Assembly (NCBI GenBank): GCA_001828855.1
Contig: MHZT01000042.1
Span: 1 to 35,221, forward strand
Direction: 5' to 3'
DNA from: Rhodobacterales bacterium RIFCSPHIGHO2_02_FULL_62_130
GTDB lineage: Bacteria > Pseudomonadota > Alphaproteobacteria > Rhodobacterales > Rhodobacteraceae
DNA length: 35,221 bases
Shown: positions 10,101-18,086 of the stretch, piece by piece
Numbering within the stretch: the stretch's first letter is position 1
Layout: each line of letters starts with the position of its first letter
Notes under the pieces: model-generated
The model's input: only the letters and a program-made list of their open reading frames with translations
Database searches by the model: none
Told to the model about the DNA's origin: nothing
Position numbers and translations under genes: made by a program

Positions 10101-13100
10101 AGGTTGAAGCGGGTCTCGTAGGTCTTCAGCACTGCACGGGAGATTTGGGCGGAATGTTCCTGCGCGCGAATGAAGGCCGGGAAAGCGGCTATACGGTCAT
10201 GCAAATCGCTCCATAACCCTCGCCGACGCAGGTCTGCCACCGCGTGATCGGCCCCGGTCCAATCGCGCAGCGCAACGCGCTCGGACAAAGTCAGGCCCGA
10301 GGCGCGGGCCAAGGGCAGGCGCGGGAAGCGCAGCCGGGTCATCGGCCGCCCGGGTTCGAAGGGCGATGACCCGCCAACGGAATGGGCGATAGGACGACGG
10401 GTCAAAGGGCAGAACCAGACCTCGCCCACCCGCGCGAGGGCGGCCTTCGAGAAGTCCAGCCGGAAGCCCGCATCGACGCGTAAGCAGGCCTTCGACGTGA
10501 TGGCTCGCCACAGCCAATCTAGGACCTCGGCCGCGCGGTCCTGGTGAAGCGGCTGGCTGGGATTCCGGCCGATGACGGTCCAGACATGCGCGACCAGGCG
10601 CCGGAAGGCGCGGTTCTCGGGCCGGGCGGTCGGCCAAGTGCGTGCGTACACGCTCCGGCGATCCTCGGCCGATATGCTTGGCGCATAGATCGTGTTCACC
10701 CGCCCGAAGCGCGGCGAGACGATGGCAACCATCCAGTCGGGGATCTCGACGGCCAAGGTGTCGCGAAATACCATGTCCACGGCGGTCATGGCCAGGCCGA
10801 TTCCGGTCTCGGCATCGATGCCTTCGGGCCGTTGTCCCTGCCGGATCAAGCTTTCCAACGCGGGAAAGACCAACCGAACGAGGCCCATGGTCTCGGGGTT
10901 GTTCTGGACTTTCGGACGGCGGAACATCTCGCGGAACAGGAAGGTCCGGGCCAGGTTCTCGGGCTGGTCCCACAGCCGGTTGCCCTCAGCGCGCGGGCGC
11001 CAGACCTCGCCCGCAAAGGACTTGAGGTCGCCATGACCGGCAAAGCGCTGGACGGCGTCGGGCCAGGCGATAGGACCGGAGGCCATTGCCAAAAGCGCAT
11101 CTCTCTGGTCCCGGAAGGCGGCTAGGGGTCCCGCGACGGCCGGAGCCAGGTCTAGGGCAGCCTGGAGTTGGGCGATGTTGCGGTCCAGATCCCGCAGTTT
11201 GTCCGGGTCCGCGCCTTGGCCCTCTTCCTGCACTAGGTGATAAAGGAAGGCCCGCGTAAGGTTGCGCTCGGCCTCTTGCTGCAGCTTGGCGGCCAGGCGA
11301 GCGACGCCTTGGCGGCTGTCGGTGAAGCTGATGGCTTTGCGCCCGCCTGCCGGAAGACCGGGGCGATCTTCGGGCGGGGTCAGATCTTCCAGCGCCTGGG
11401 GCAGGGCATTAGCCAAGAAGAAGGCCGGGCCGAAACGCAGATCCTGCAGGGCTTGCGTCGCGCCCTCGGCGCAGCAGCGGCGGTCGGCCGGGTCCTCGAT
11501 CAGGATGACGGCGACGGTCGTCAGGCCATCAGGCGGGGCGTTGTCGAAGATCCGTCGGTCATGGGCAATCCGGACCCGGGCACCCTGGGCACCAGGCGCA
11601 GCGATCAGGGACGGGCCGGTTTGGGAGCCTGCCTTGACGGCTTCCTCAGGATCATCGGGTTCGGCGTCCAGGGCGAAATCGTCGCCCTCGGCGGACTGGA
11701 TGGCGGCGAGGCGGGGCTCGGCCCCCGGGATGACCTCGGTGCGCAAATAGGGCAGGCCACAGCTGCGACAGGTCACGACCTCGGCCATGGGCGTGCCGCA
11801 GCCGCAAGCCGGACGGGGCACCAACGAGAGAGCGCCGAAGGGCCAGGCCGCGCCCTCGGCTGTCAGCTGGACGCTACGCTCAGGGCAATCGGGGTCGATG
11901 CAGGCCCATACCCCGCTTTGCGCTCTGTGGAAGAGATGGGCGCGCCAGGGCAGGAGGCTCTGGCTGCCCGATCTCGCGAGAGCGACGGCGTCGAGCACCT
12001 GCTGCGCCTCGGCCAAGGCCGTGGCGTCGGCCCAGAAGTGCTGGGCGACGGCGCCCAGGCTTACGTGGCCTGTTGACATCGCCTGGCGCAGGCTTTGCAC
12101 CCGGGGGTGAGGTGCCAGCTTAATCCAAAGGGCTGCCGGATCCATCCCGCCCAACGTCGCCGCGTCGATCGGCTCATCCGGGCCGCGCTCCCCGAAATCC
12201 GGGGTTTGCTCGCGGCCCGAAACCACCTCGATCCGCCCCAGGTCCTGCCCGGCGAGAGCCGCGGCGAAGGCGGTCAACTGCTGCCGCGTCTCGGGTCCGC
12301 TGCCGATGGTCGCCGAGGTCGCCATCAGCCGCGTCTGGTCGGCGGCCGCGCCGAAGGCTTCGCGCACCCGCCGCAGCAAAAGCGCCATCTCGGCCGCCTG
12401 CGAGCCGACATAGCTATGGGCCTCGTCCAAGACGATCCAGCGCAGCGCACCCTTGCTCTTGTCCAGGATCTTCCGGTCACCCTCGCGCAAGAGCAAGTAT
12501 TCCAACATCGTGATGTTGGTGACCAGGATATCGGGCGGGTTGGACCGGATGTCGGCGCGGTTGGTAAGCTCGACCTTGGTCGAGCGTCGACCCGCCTTGA
12601 AGGCCGTCTCGGGTGTGTCGCCGTTGTAAAGCGCAAAGCGGACCCGCCCTCCGAGGCCCTCGGCCCAAGCCGCAAGCCGCTCACGCTGACTGTCGATCAG
12701 GGCGTTTAAAGGATAGAGCAGGATCGCCTGGACCCCTCCGCCCGGGCGGCGATGACGCAGGATGTCGTTCAAGATCGGGATCAGGAAGCACTCGGTCTTG
12801 CCCGAGCCTGTGCCCGAGGTCACGAGGACGGATTTCTGCTCGGCGATGCTGGCCTCCCATGCGCGGTGCTGATGCGCCCAAGGGATCATCTCGCTCGGCA
12901 TCTGGTAGTCTTCGGCTGTCGCCAGTGCCGTCACGAGGTCAGGCTCCAGCAGCTTACCGGACAGGGCGCCGAGCGATTTTGGCCCGGGTTCCCAGGCCTT
13001 GGCCGCCTCGAAGACCGGATCGGCGAGAAGCGAGCCCTCCTGACCGGGTGGGACCGAAAGGCGCGCCGCCAGAGCCGCGTTGAAGCCGGGGCTTGCCACC

Positions 13101-13177
13101 CTTGCGCGTGAGATGACTGCCGCAGCGCCCCGCTGGGACAGGCGGATCAGGGCTTCGTTAAGATGCGAAGCAGTCAT
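7154..13177 (-). CDS. DUF1998-type DEAH-box helicase, DruE-like (2007 aa)
   Basis: A superfamily 2 helicase expected to translocate on DNA in the cytoplasm. The start chosen is the ATG at 13177, with AAAGGA just upstream and 10 bases after the preceding stop. Visible motifs: Walker A TSGTGSGKTE (120-129), DEAH box VLDEAH (D251), SFTDSRQG, and motif VI QRVGRAGRR (1064-1072). Between motifs II and VI lies an insertion of several hundred residues with a Cys-rich zinc-binding patch (about 456-480). A second Cys pair set starts at C1342. The DUF1998-like four-cysteine cluster is C1598, C1602, C1606, C1609, preceded by GGAGLV. The last ~350 residues may be a phospholipase-D-like fold. Size and architecture match DruE of Druantia better than DrmA/DrmB of DISARM. 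It is tightly spaced with its neighbours. Helicase identity is certain; the Druantia label is inference. Confidence 0.9.
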   Translation of the reverse strand: MTASHLNEALIRLSQRGAAAVISRARVASPGFNAALAARLSVPPGQEGSLLADPVFEAAKAWEPGPKSLGALSGKLLEPDLVTALATAEDYQMPSEMIPWAHQHRAWEASIAEQKSVLVTSGTGSGKTECFLIPILNDILRHRRPGGGVQAILLYPLNALIDSQRERLAAWAEGLGGRVRFALYNGDTPETAFKAGRRSTKVELTNRADIRSNPPDILVTNITMLEYLLLREGDRKILDKSKGALRWIVLDEAHSYVGSQAAEMALLLRRVREAFGAAADQTRLMATSATIGSGPETRQQLTAFAAALAGQDLGRIEVVSGREQTPDFGERGPDEPIDAATLGGMDPAALWIKLAPHPRVQSLRQAMSTGHVSLGAVAQHFWADATALAEAQQVLDAVALARSGSQSLLPWRAHLFHRAQSGVWACIDPDCPERSVQLTAEGAAWPFGALSLVPRPACGCGTPMAEVVTCRSCGLPYLRTEVIPGAEPRLAAIQSAEGDDFALDAEPDDPEEAVKAGSQTGPSLIAAPGAQGARVRIAHDRRIFDNAPPDGLTTVAVILIEDPADRRCCAEGATQALQDLRFGPAFFLANALPQALEDLTPPEDRPGLPAGGRKAISFTDSRQGVARLAAKLQQEAERNLTRAFLYHLVQEEGQGADPDKLRDLDRNIAQLQAALDLAPAVAGPLAAFRDQRDALLAMASGPIAWPDAVQRFAGHGDLKSFAGEVWRPRAEGNRLWDQPENLARTFLFREMFRRPKVQNNPETMGLVRLVFPALESLIRQGQRPEGIDAETGIGLAMTAVDMVFRDTLAVEIPDWMVAIVSPRFGRVNTIYAPSISAEDRRSVYARTWPTARPENRAFRRLVAHVWTVIGRNPSQPLHQDRAAEVLDWLWRAITSKACLRVDAGFRLDFSKAALARVGEVWFCPLTRRPIAHSVGGSSPFEPGRPMTRLRFPRLPLARASGLTLSERVALRDWTGADHAVADLRRRGLWSDLHDRIAAFPAFIRAQEHSAQISRAVLKTYETRFNLGEINLLNCSTTMEMGVDLAAVQLVVNANVPPALSNYRQRVGRAGRRREPWAFGLTFCRDLPLDAKAFSDPGAFLTRPIAAPKVWLNSASLVQRHVNAALLARWIGLAGGMTLKAEAGDFFGVVVDGLPHPGEAPISAFLADLRGAWAEEADLIASLCELTRGTILQDQPAAELVAQTTQALERLDAAWRREFDALIGRRDGASEELAQALTRRAKRLAGEFLLGELARRGFTPAYGFPTDVVSFIPAHQAKDDEDDRKSFVPKGASRELHQAIREYAPGSEVVIDGLVWQSEGVLPAWSADKDASRLEDLRTLWECAACHGFGVTTAQAPENCPDCGATSVTWVKILRPAGFVTAKAPHTGYEALAHSPFVAPRASAAGVGWSALPDPSMGRFRHDPAGQIVTRASGKHGGGFAICLDCGRAEPMEQPQAGADAPLPRAIQRHFPLVRSGKTAEDGHCAGGYTAVHRVQRHVHLAQSTRTDVFELQLVEATSPAAVALAAALRESLAETLGVEAREIAVGAGASGPTGAGRRAPVSLWLHDRAAGGAGLVARLAEPDVFAGMLEAAALRLDCPEVCALGCPACILQPDLSQRDLAIDRIRGLELARVLVGRLNLPEEAKVWGAGSRYLGSPLARVIDDLARSSNLGRLCIFLHGAPSEWNLAEWPLAKRLAALAAGGVKVEIALPEAALTHAGFDLATRLSLHRLAQHARIFRLTVLPMAGGQPVLAELELRLGERRGIAGALGPESLVGEDWGQGAEAPLVIGPMTFEVGKVAISTERLVALSSGTSHVLTPGAQLHGPAKGFGARFWSWIAAALPLEVAAMRSNGVAALDYCDRYLLTPVTLLLLAEVLDAMPGARKASISVQLAPKLERGVDPWRVYDSFAQDRDRSAVLQAMLPRARVMLAAHKAEMVHRRELAFTLTDGRRYRLLFDQGFGAWRAVGSEIRHDFRADPEMQARRLARAEFWIEGGEEPLVWDGGKN

Positions 13178-13187
13178 GGTTTTCCTT

Positions 13188-13485
13188 TCAGGCCAGCGCG
13201 AGGCCAAGGGGGAGGGCTGTATCGAACCAATGCGGATCGGCGTGGCGCAAGGCCAAGAGGTTCAGCGTCTCGGAGGGGGACAAAGCCGGGCGCAGACCGC
13301 TGACGACCTCGGCCACGAAGAGCGGGGCGACCAAGAGCGGCGCGAGGACCTGCGCCACCGTGCCAGGCGGCACGAGGTGACGGAGCGGAAGCGGCAGAGC
13401 GCCCTGCGGCACCATGGGACCGCGCGCGGCAAGCTGACGGGCGGCCTCTTCCAGGCGCTTAGGATTGCTGGGTGCGCCGAGGGGG
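13188..13485 (-). pseudogene. C-terminal fragment of the IS-split YjiT/DruH-like gene
   Basis: This open frame of about 98 codons ends in TGA at 13188, 10 bases before the helicase start. It begins at the left end of the IS3 element. Read with one copy of the GGGG target duplication removed, it joins in frame to the gene fragment on the other side of the IS: ...GKQL, then PLGAPSNPKRLEEAARQL. It is therefore the original C-terminus and not a separate gene. At present its only upstream in-frame ATG lies inside the IS end (13512-13514), and an internal ATG follows about 30 residues in, so it may be poorly translated or not at all. Confidence 0.85.
13482..13485. repeat. IS3 target-site duplication (GGGG), left copy
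   Basis: GGGG at 13482-13485 matches GGGG at 14822-14825 on the other side of the element. A 4-bp rather than 3-bp duplication is supported because only removing 4 bases restores the split gene's frame; removing 3 gives a stop after about ten residues. Confidence 0.75.
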
Positions 13486-13509
13486 TGAACCGCCCCGGGT
13501 TTACCGGAG
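13486..13509 (+). repeat. IS3 left terminal inverted repeat
   Basis: A 24-bp sequence that is the perfect reverse complement of the right end at 14798-14821. Confidence 0.95.
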
Positions 13510-13536
13510 TGCAAAACTCTCGGAGAATTGCCCGTT

Positions 13537-13878
13537 ATGGAACAGACATCAAAGAAGAGAACCGCGAAGCCGTATTCACCTGAGTTCCGCGAACGCGCGG
13601 TGCGATTGGCGTTGGAACACCGCGATGAGTATCAAAGCGAAGCTGCGGCGCTGACGGCGATCGCGGGTAAATTGGGCTGTTCGCCGGACAGCCTTCGCGT
13701 TTGGATGCGACAGGTCCAGCGCGATGGCGGCGAACGGCCGGGACCTACCAGCGTCGAGATCGCGCGGATCAAAGAGCTTGAACGCGAGAACCGTGAACTT
13801 CGACAAGCCAACGAGATCTTGCGCAAAGCCTCCGCGTATTTTGCCCAGGCGGAGCTCGACCGCCCGTTTCGCAAATGA
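13537..13878 (+). CDS. IS3-family transposase OrfA
   Basis: A 113-aa helix-turn-helix protein (HTH_Tnp_1 type). It binds the IS ends and supplies the N-terminus of the OrfAB transposase. The ATG at 13537 is preferred over a TTG at 13528; CGGAGA lies upstream. The pattern YSPEFRERAVRLALE is followed by a C-terminal leucine-zipper-like helix (IKELERENRELRQANEILRK). Its stop overlaps the orfB start as ATGA, and orfB lies in the -1 frame, as expected for OrfAB made by programmed frameshifting. No classic A6G slippery run is visible in the overlap. Confidence 0.93.
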   Translation: MEQTSKKRTAKPYSPEFRERAVRLALEHRDEYQSEAAALTAIAGKLGCSPDSLRVWMRQVQRDGGERPGPTSVEIARIKELERENRELRQANEILRKASAYFAQAELDRPFRK

Positions 13879-14780
13879 TGGATTTCATTGAGGAAAGCCG
13901 AGAGGCACACGGGGTCGAGCCGATCTGCAGGGCGCTGCAGTTTGCCCCTTCCACCTATTATGACCGGCGGGCGATCATGCGTGACCCCGACCGGGCCTCG
14001 GCCCGGGCCAAATCGGATGCGGCCATGAGCGTCAAGATCGACGCTGCCTGGGATGCCAACCGCAAGCTCTATGGCGCGCGGAAGATCTGGCATGTCTTGC
14101 GACGGCAGGGTGAAGACGCCGCCCGCTGCACCGTGGAACGGTTGATGCGCCGCCTGGGGATCAGAGGGGTCGTCCGCGGCAAAAAGGTGATCACAACCAA
14201 CCCGGACACCTCTCTGCCATGCCCCGATGACAAGGTGAACCGCCTGTTCATGGCGGATCGGCCGAACAAGTTGTGGGTTTCAGATTTTACCTACGTGCCC
14301 ACATGGTCGGGAACAGTCTATGTGGCGTTCGTGATCGATGTGTTTGCACGGCGGATCGTCGGCTGGCGCGTCTCGACATCGATGAAGACCCAGTTCGTGC
14401 TCGACGCGTTGGAGCAAGCGATCTGGCAAAGAAAGACGCCGGATAACAAGAGCTTGGTCCATCATTCTGACCGCGGATCGCAATATCTGTCGATCAAATA
14501 CACCGAGCGCCTGGCCGAGGCCGAGATCGACCTTTCCGTCGGCACAGTCGGCGACGCCTATGACAACGCCTTGGCTGAATGCGTCATCGGTCTATTCAAG
14601 ACCGAGGTGATCAACCAGATCGGGCCGTGGAAATCGATGCGCGAAGTCGAGTGGGAAACCCTGAAATGGGTCGATTGGTATAACAATCGACGCCTGCTCG
14701 GCCCTATCGGATACATCCCACCCGCAGAAGCAGAGGAGGCGTTCTATGCAAATCTGAACACGCTTGATATGGTCGCATAG
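13875..14780 (+). CDS. IS3-family transposase OrfB (DDE integrase)
   Basis: A 301-aa catalytic part of the transposase, with an HTH_21-like region followed by an rve integrase core. The catalytic triad is visible as D137 (WVSDFTYV), D199 (HHSDRGSQY) and E235 (NALAECVIG), with the exact DD(35)E spacing of the family. Full length and uninterrupted, so likely active. It ends 41 bases before the right end of the element. Confidence 0.95.
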   Translation: MMDFIEESREAHGVEPICRALQFAPSTYYDRRAIMRDPDRASARAKSDAAMSVKIDAAWDANRKLYGARKIWHVLRRQGEDAARCTVERLMRRLGIRGVVRGKKVITTNPDTSLPCPDDKVNRLFMADRPNKLWVSDFTYVPTWSGTVYVAFVIDVFARRIVGWRVSTSMKTQFVLDALEQAIWQRKTPDNKSLVHHSDRGSQYLSIKYTERLAEAEIDLSVGTVGDAYDNALAECVIGLFKTEVINQIGPWKSMREVEWETLKWVDWYNNRRLLGPIGYIPPAEAEEAFYANLNTLDMVA

Positions 14781-14797
14781 TCGTTGAACAAATCACC

Positions 14798-14821
14798 CTC
14801 CGGTAAACCCGGGGCGGTTCA
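14798..14821 (-). repeat. IS3 right terminal inverted repeat
   Basis: A 24-bp perfect reverse complement of 13486-13509. It supplies the premature stop codon (14819-14821) of the interrupted host gene. Confidence 0.95.
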
Positions 14822-17593
14822 GGGGAGTTGTTTGCCGTCGCTTCCGAGGGCGAGGGGGGCAAGACCATGGGCGTGCATGCCAAGGCCCAGATGGCCTGAC
14901 AATTCGGGGCGCAGTTCGACAATCCGCCCGGCGGTCCGGGCGATGCTGGATTGGGCTAGGTCACGCGTTGCCGCAGGGTCGAACCCTGCGAGGGCCAATC
15001 CGGCCTCGACCCAGGCCAGTCCCGCGCCAATGCCTTTCGCCCAGGCCGAGATAGGAACGGCTGGCCACCAGATCGGGGCCTCGGTTTCTAGCTCGAGCAT
15101 GGCGGCGACCTCCGGAAGCTGGCTTCGAAGCAGCAGGGCGACTGCGACCTCCGGGGCCGCACCCAGGGCCTGGACCTGATCCAATGAGCCACAATCACCC
15201 CCCGCCCGCGCGGCCTCCATAACTTCGACCAGATCCAGCCAGCCCGGATGCCCGGGCTCCTTCATCATTTGCGCCATCTGATCCAGATAGCCCGCGATCC
15301 TCTGGTCCCGATGGCTAAAGGGCCGGGGCTTGGCACAGAAGGGGAAGGGCCGCATCACGCCCCGCGCCGAACTGCCTTGGACGAACCAGAGCGCCTCCCC
15401 CTCTACCAACCAGGCTGCAAGGTCGAAGAGCCCTTGCGCTGTGACCTGCCGTCTAAGCACCGGCGCGGCCAGGGTCGAGGCATGCAGCTGGACCGGCGCA
15501 TCGCCGAGGTCGACCCGCAGCCCATTAGGTCGCACTTCCCAATCGTGGCGCGAGATCTTGAGCAGCGGAGTGGGACGATCGGTCGCCAGGGTCAAGTCCA
15601 CCCTCCCATCTGCCCCCGTCAGCGCCTGAACCTGGGCAAGCAGGGACCGCCAGGCCGCCAAACGGATCATGCCGCTCTCGACGAAGGCCAAGGACCGGGG
15701 CGCCTTCGGCATCCGGAGCTCAACGGCCCCCCTGCCTGGCAGGATCCCATACCAGCCCGGCAAGGCGCGCAAAGACAGCTGACGCGGCGCGGTCAAGCGC
15801 CGACCGGCCGGGTCCAAGAGCAAGGGCTCGCGCGAGGGCCAAGGTTTCCGCAGGCGCAGAAGGCCCCCTTGGGGGTCGAAAAACTCCAGCACCACCTCGC
15901 CCCGGTCGGAGCATGTGGCATCCAGCGTGATCGCGGCAGCGCCTTGGGGCAGGACATGGCGGCTCCCATCGAGCAGGACGGCAAGGCGCCAGTTGAGGGG
16001 CAGACCTCGCACCTCGATGGCCAGGTTCTGCCCCGCTTCGCGCAGCGTCACATCAAGATCTGCGGGCAGAAAGACCGCCCGAGTCGAGGCGATCCGCTCG
16101 CCCCCCTCGACCCAATCGAAACGCCGAATCCCTAGACCGCGCCCCTCGGCGACTTGCACCGCCGCCGTGACATCGCGCATGGACAGCTCGGCCCGCGCGC
16201 CAAGGAAGCGCGGCGTGCCGATATAGGCAGGCAGGCCGCCCTCGACCCGCACCAATCGCGCCAGCTCGGCCAGAACGAGGAACCGCGCACCCGGCTCGTC
16301 TTCTTCGGAACCGGTCACGATGTCGACCAACTCATTGCCGACGATGACGCGCCCACGGCCCGAAATCGGCCAAACCTTTCCGCCCGGCCCCGGAAGTGGA
16401 GGGTCCAGTTGCAGACCATCGCTCACGACTGGCTCCACGGAGGATAGGAGCCACAACCGGTCGCTTCGAGTGCGCCCGCCGACGGAGGGAACCAAGGCCC
16501 GGACCTGCCCCGAGCCCTCGCTGCGCCAGAGGAGGGCGGATTCGCCGGGTTCTGGCAGGCCGGGATCGATGACCACCTCGCCCAGGGCCCTGCCGTCGGC
16601 ATAGGCCGACAGGACCGCGGGCGCCCACGGGTACAGCGCCAGCTTAAGATCGCGCGCGGCCTCGACCCGCCAGCCGCCCAGATCGGGATGGGCCCGCAAG
16701 GCCGAGCCATCCGCCGCCACAAGTCGCAGAACAAACCCCCGGTCCACCTTCGGCAGAAGACCATAGGGCAAAAGCCCGCCACGCAGGATCCGCAAGACTC
16801 CGGTCCAGGCCGTTCCCCCGGCCGAGGGAAGTAAGAGCCGCTGCGCTAAGGCTCCGCTTACAGGACGTTCGATCTGCCGCGCCAGGGCCGGCAAGAGAAG
16901 CGCCTGGCGCGCCTCCTGCGAGAGGCGCAAGGGCAACTTCTCGGCCCAGCCCGAGCGATTGCGGTCTAGCCAGAGCAGGGCGGCATCAATATCAATTCGC
17001 GCGGGAAGGTCGCGGCGCAGATCGACGAAGGCCAGTGCGAGGTCGCGCAGCAAGGCGCAGCTTTCCTGTCCTTGCAAGGCTGCGGGCAGCCCACTGCTTC
17101 TGAAGGCCGCAATCCGGTCTAAGCCCGCGACGTCAGTCAGACCCAGGGCCTCGCGCTCAATGTCGGCGATGGCACCCAACAGCGCGGCCGCATAGCCGCT
17201 GTCGCGCGACAAAAAGGCATCAGGCAAACCACCCTCGGCCAAGAGCGAATAAAGAAACAGCGTCTTGCCGTCGCTGGCACGCCTGCGTAGCGGGCGCTTC
17301 CAGAAGTCCAGTCCCTCCGAGACCCATTGGCGGCCCAAGTCTTGGCGATGCTGAATACCGAGATGCTCGAGCAAAAAAAACCAAGACAAGTTTCCAGCCC
17401 CATGATTGCGCCTGATCTCCTCCGAGGCCCAAAGGACGAAGAGGGGGGCATAGAGGGCCAATGGCCGGTCAGACCCTACAGCGGCGGCCAAGTCGGCAAA
17501 TTCGGCATCGGTGGCAGCATACGCATGCAAAGGACGTCGATCCGGAGCCGTAAGCCCGTGTCGCTTCAAAATTAGGTAGATCGGCGACGTCAC
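14819..17593 (-). pseudogene. YjiT / STY4851-ECs_5259-like protein (probable DruH), N-terminal 924 aa, split by IS3
   Basis: The GTG at 17593 is chosen as start because AGAGGG lies just upstream and it follows the 127-aa gene by 22 bases; a longer frame from 17683 would overlap that gene. The N-terminus (LKRHGLTAPDRRPLHAYAATD, then EFADLAAAV) is what I recall for the YjiT/STY4851-ECs_5259 family, which lies beside a DUF1998 helicase in enterobacterial genomic islands and probably corresponds to Druantia DruH. The body is a mix of helical and beta-rich segments with no catalytic motif I can name. The IS3 end provides the stop after ...GKQLP. The undisturbed gene would have continued for 98 more residues (13188-13485), giving about 1021 aa. 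Possible residual function of the truncated protein cannot be judged. The family call is from memory. Confidence 0.75.
14822..14825. repeat. IS3 target-site duplication (GGGG), right copy
   Basis: Matches 13482-13485 on the other side of the IS3 element. Confidence 0.75.
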
Positions 17594-17615
17594 TGCCGCC
17601 CTCTTTGGCCAAGAA

Positions 17616-17999
17616 CTATCTTTGATTGCAACAACATCCCTCACACGACGAAGAGCTGACCGCCCAAATGTTCGCGAAACCAAGCTCTATTCCGGATAAG
17701 CCTTCAAGAATCTTGTCCAGAAGGCAATAGGCGTTGTTGGTCACCCTTCGCGGAGACAATTCTGAAAAGGTCGGCTCCCAGATAGTTTCCAGCCGACCGA
17801 TGCCCGTGTGCAGAATTTTGGCCAGCGTCCCGGCCTTTGGCCCGTCGAGCAACAGGATGACCGGCCCATCCCCCAACAGGGCAAGGACGGCACGGCTGCC
17901 TCGGTCAACAATCCGGCCACCCCGCACAAGCACATGCGCCTCAATCTCAGTGGCTTCAGAACGGTCATCCTCGAAATCAAACGGGAAAAGATATGACAT
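17616..17999 (-). CDS. 127-aa uncharacterised protein, first gene of the minus-strand operon
   Basis: The ATG at 17999 is the only start before an in-frame stop seven codons upstream. The ribosome-binding site is weak. The protein opens with an acidic stretch (FDFEDDRSEATEIE) followed by alternating short hydrophobic strands (AHVLVRGGRIV, AVLALLGDGPVILLLDG), suggesting a small beta-rich fold. It ends in an unusual Cys-rich tail (SSSSCEGCCCNQR) that could bind metal or could be the product of a frameshifted end. It overlaps no neighbour if the next gene starts at 17593. I do not recognise the family. Position suggests a small accessory or regulator of the system. Confidence 0.6.
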   Translation of the reverse strand: MSYLFPFDFEDDRSEATEIEAHVLVRGGRIVDRGSRAVLALLGDGPVILLLDGPKAGTLAKILHTGIGRLETIWEPTFSELSPRRVTNNAYCLLDKILEGLSGIELGFANIWAVSSSSCEGCCCNQR

Positions 18000-18011
18000 G
18001 GGCGGGCTATC

Positions 18012-18043
18012 CGGGGGAGTTTAAGCTTGCCCCCGAAGTTTAA
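18012..18043 (-). promoter_or_regulatory. Leader hairpin and direct repeats before the defence-like operon
   Basis: CGGGGG (18012-18017) pairs with CCCCCG (18030-18035) around a 12-base loop. Two copies of AGTTTAA (18018-18024 and 18037-18043) lie 19 bases apart. Both lie between the probable promoter and the first start codon, so they could be an operator or a translational control element. Confidence 0.4.
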
Positions 18044-18056
18044 CCTCCGCCCCGGG

Positions 18057-18086
18057 ATACAAGAATACGCTGCCTGCAGTTGTCCA
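18057..18086 (-). promoter_or_regulatory. Candidate promoter of the defence-like operon
   Basis: On the minus strand TGGACA (18081-18086) and TTGTAT (18057-18062) are separated by 18 bases, a moderate match to a sigma-70 promoter. It would give a leader of about 50 bases. There is no independent support. Confidence 0.3.

Larger units (their letters stand above)
13486..14821 (+). mobile_element. Complete IS3-family insertion sequence (1336 bp)
   Basis: The element is bounded by 24-bp perfect terminal inverted repeats (13486-13509 and 14798-14821) that begin TGAACCGCCCCGG. It carries two overlapping reading frames (orfA, orfB) arranged as in IS3 elements and is flanked by a 4-bp direct duplication. 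The terminal sequence and OrfB suggest the IS51/IS3 subgroups. Both frames look intact, so the insertion may be recent. It lies inside, and opposite in direction to, a gene of the minus-strand operon, and is probably polar on the three genes downstream. Confidence 0.95.

Noticed and set aside
13188-13514. Separate 108-aa gene starting inside the IS end
   Set aside because: Its first codons are IS terminal repeat; the remainder joins in frame to the upstream gene after IS removal, so it is a fragment.
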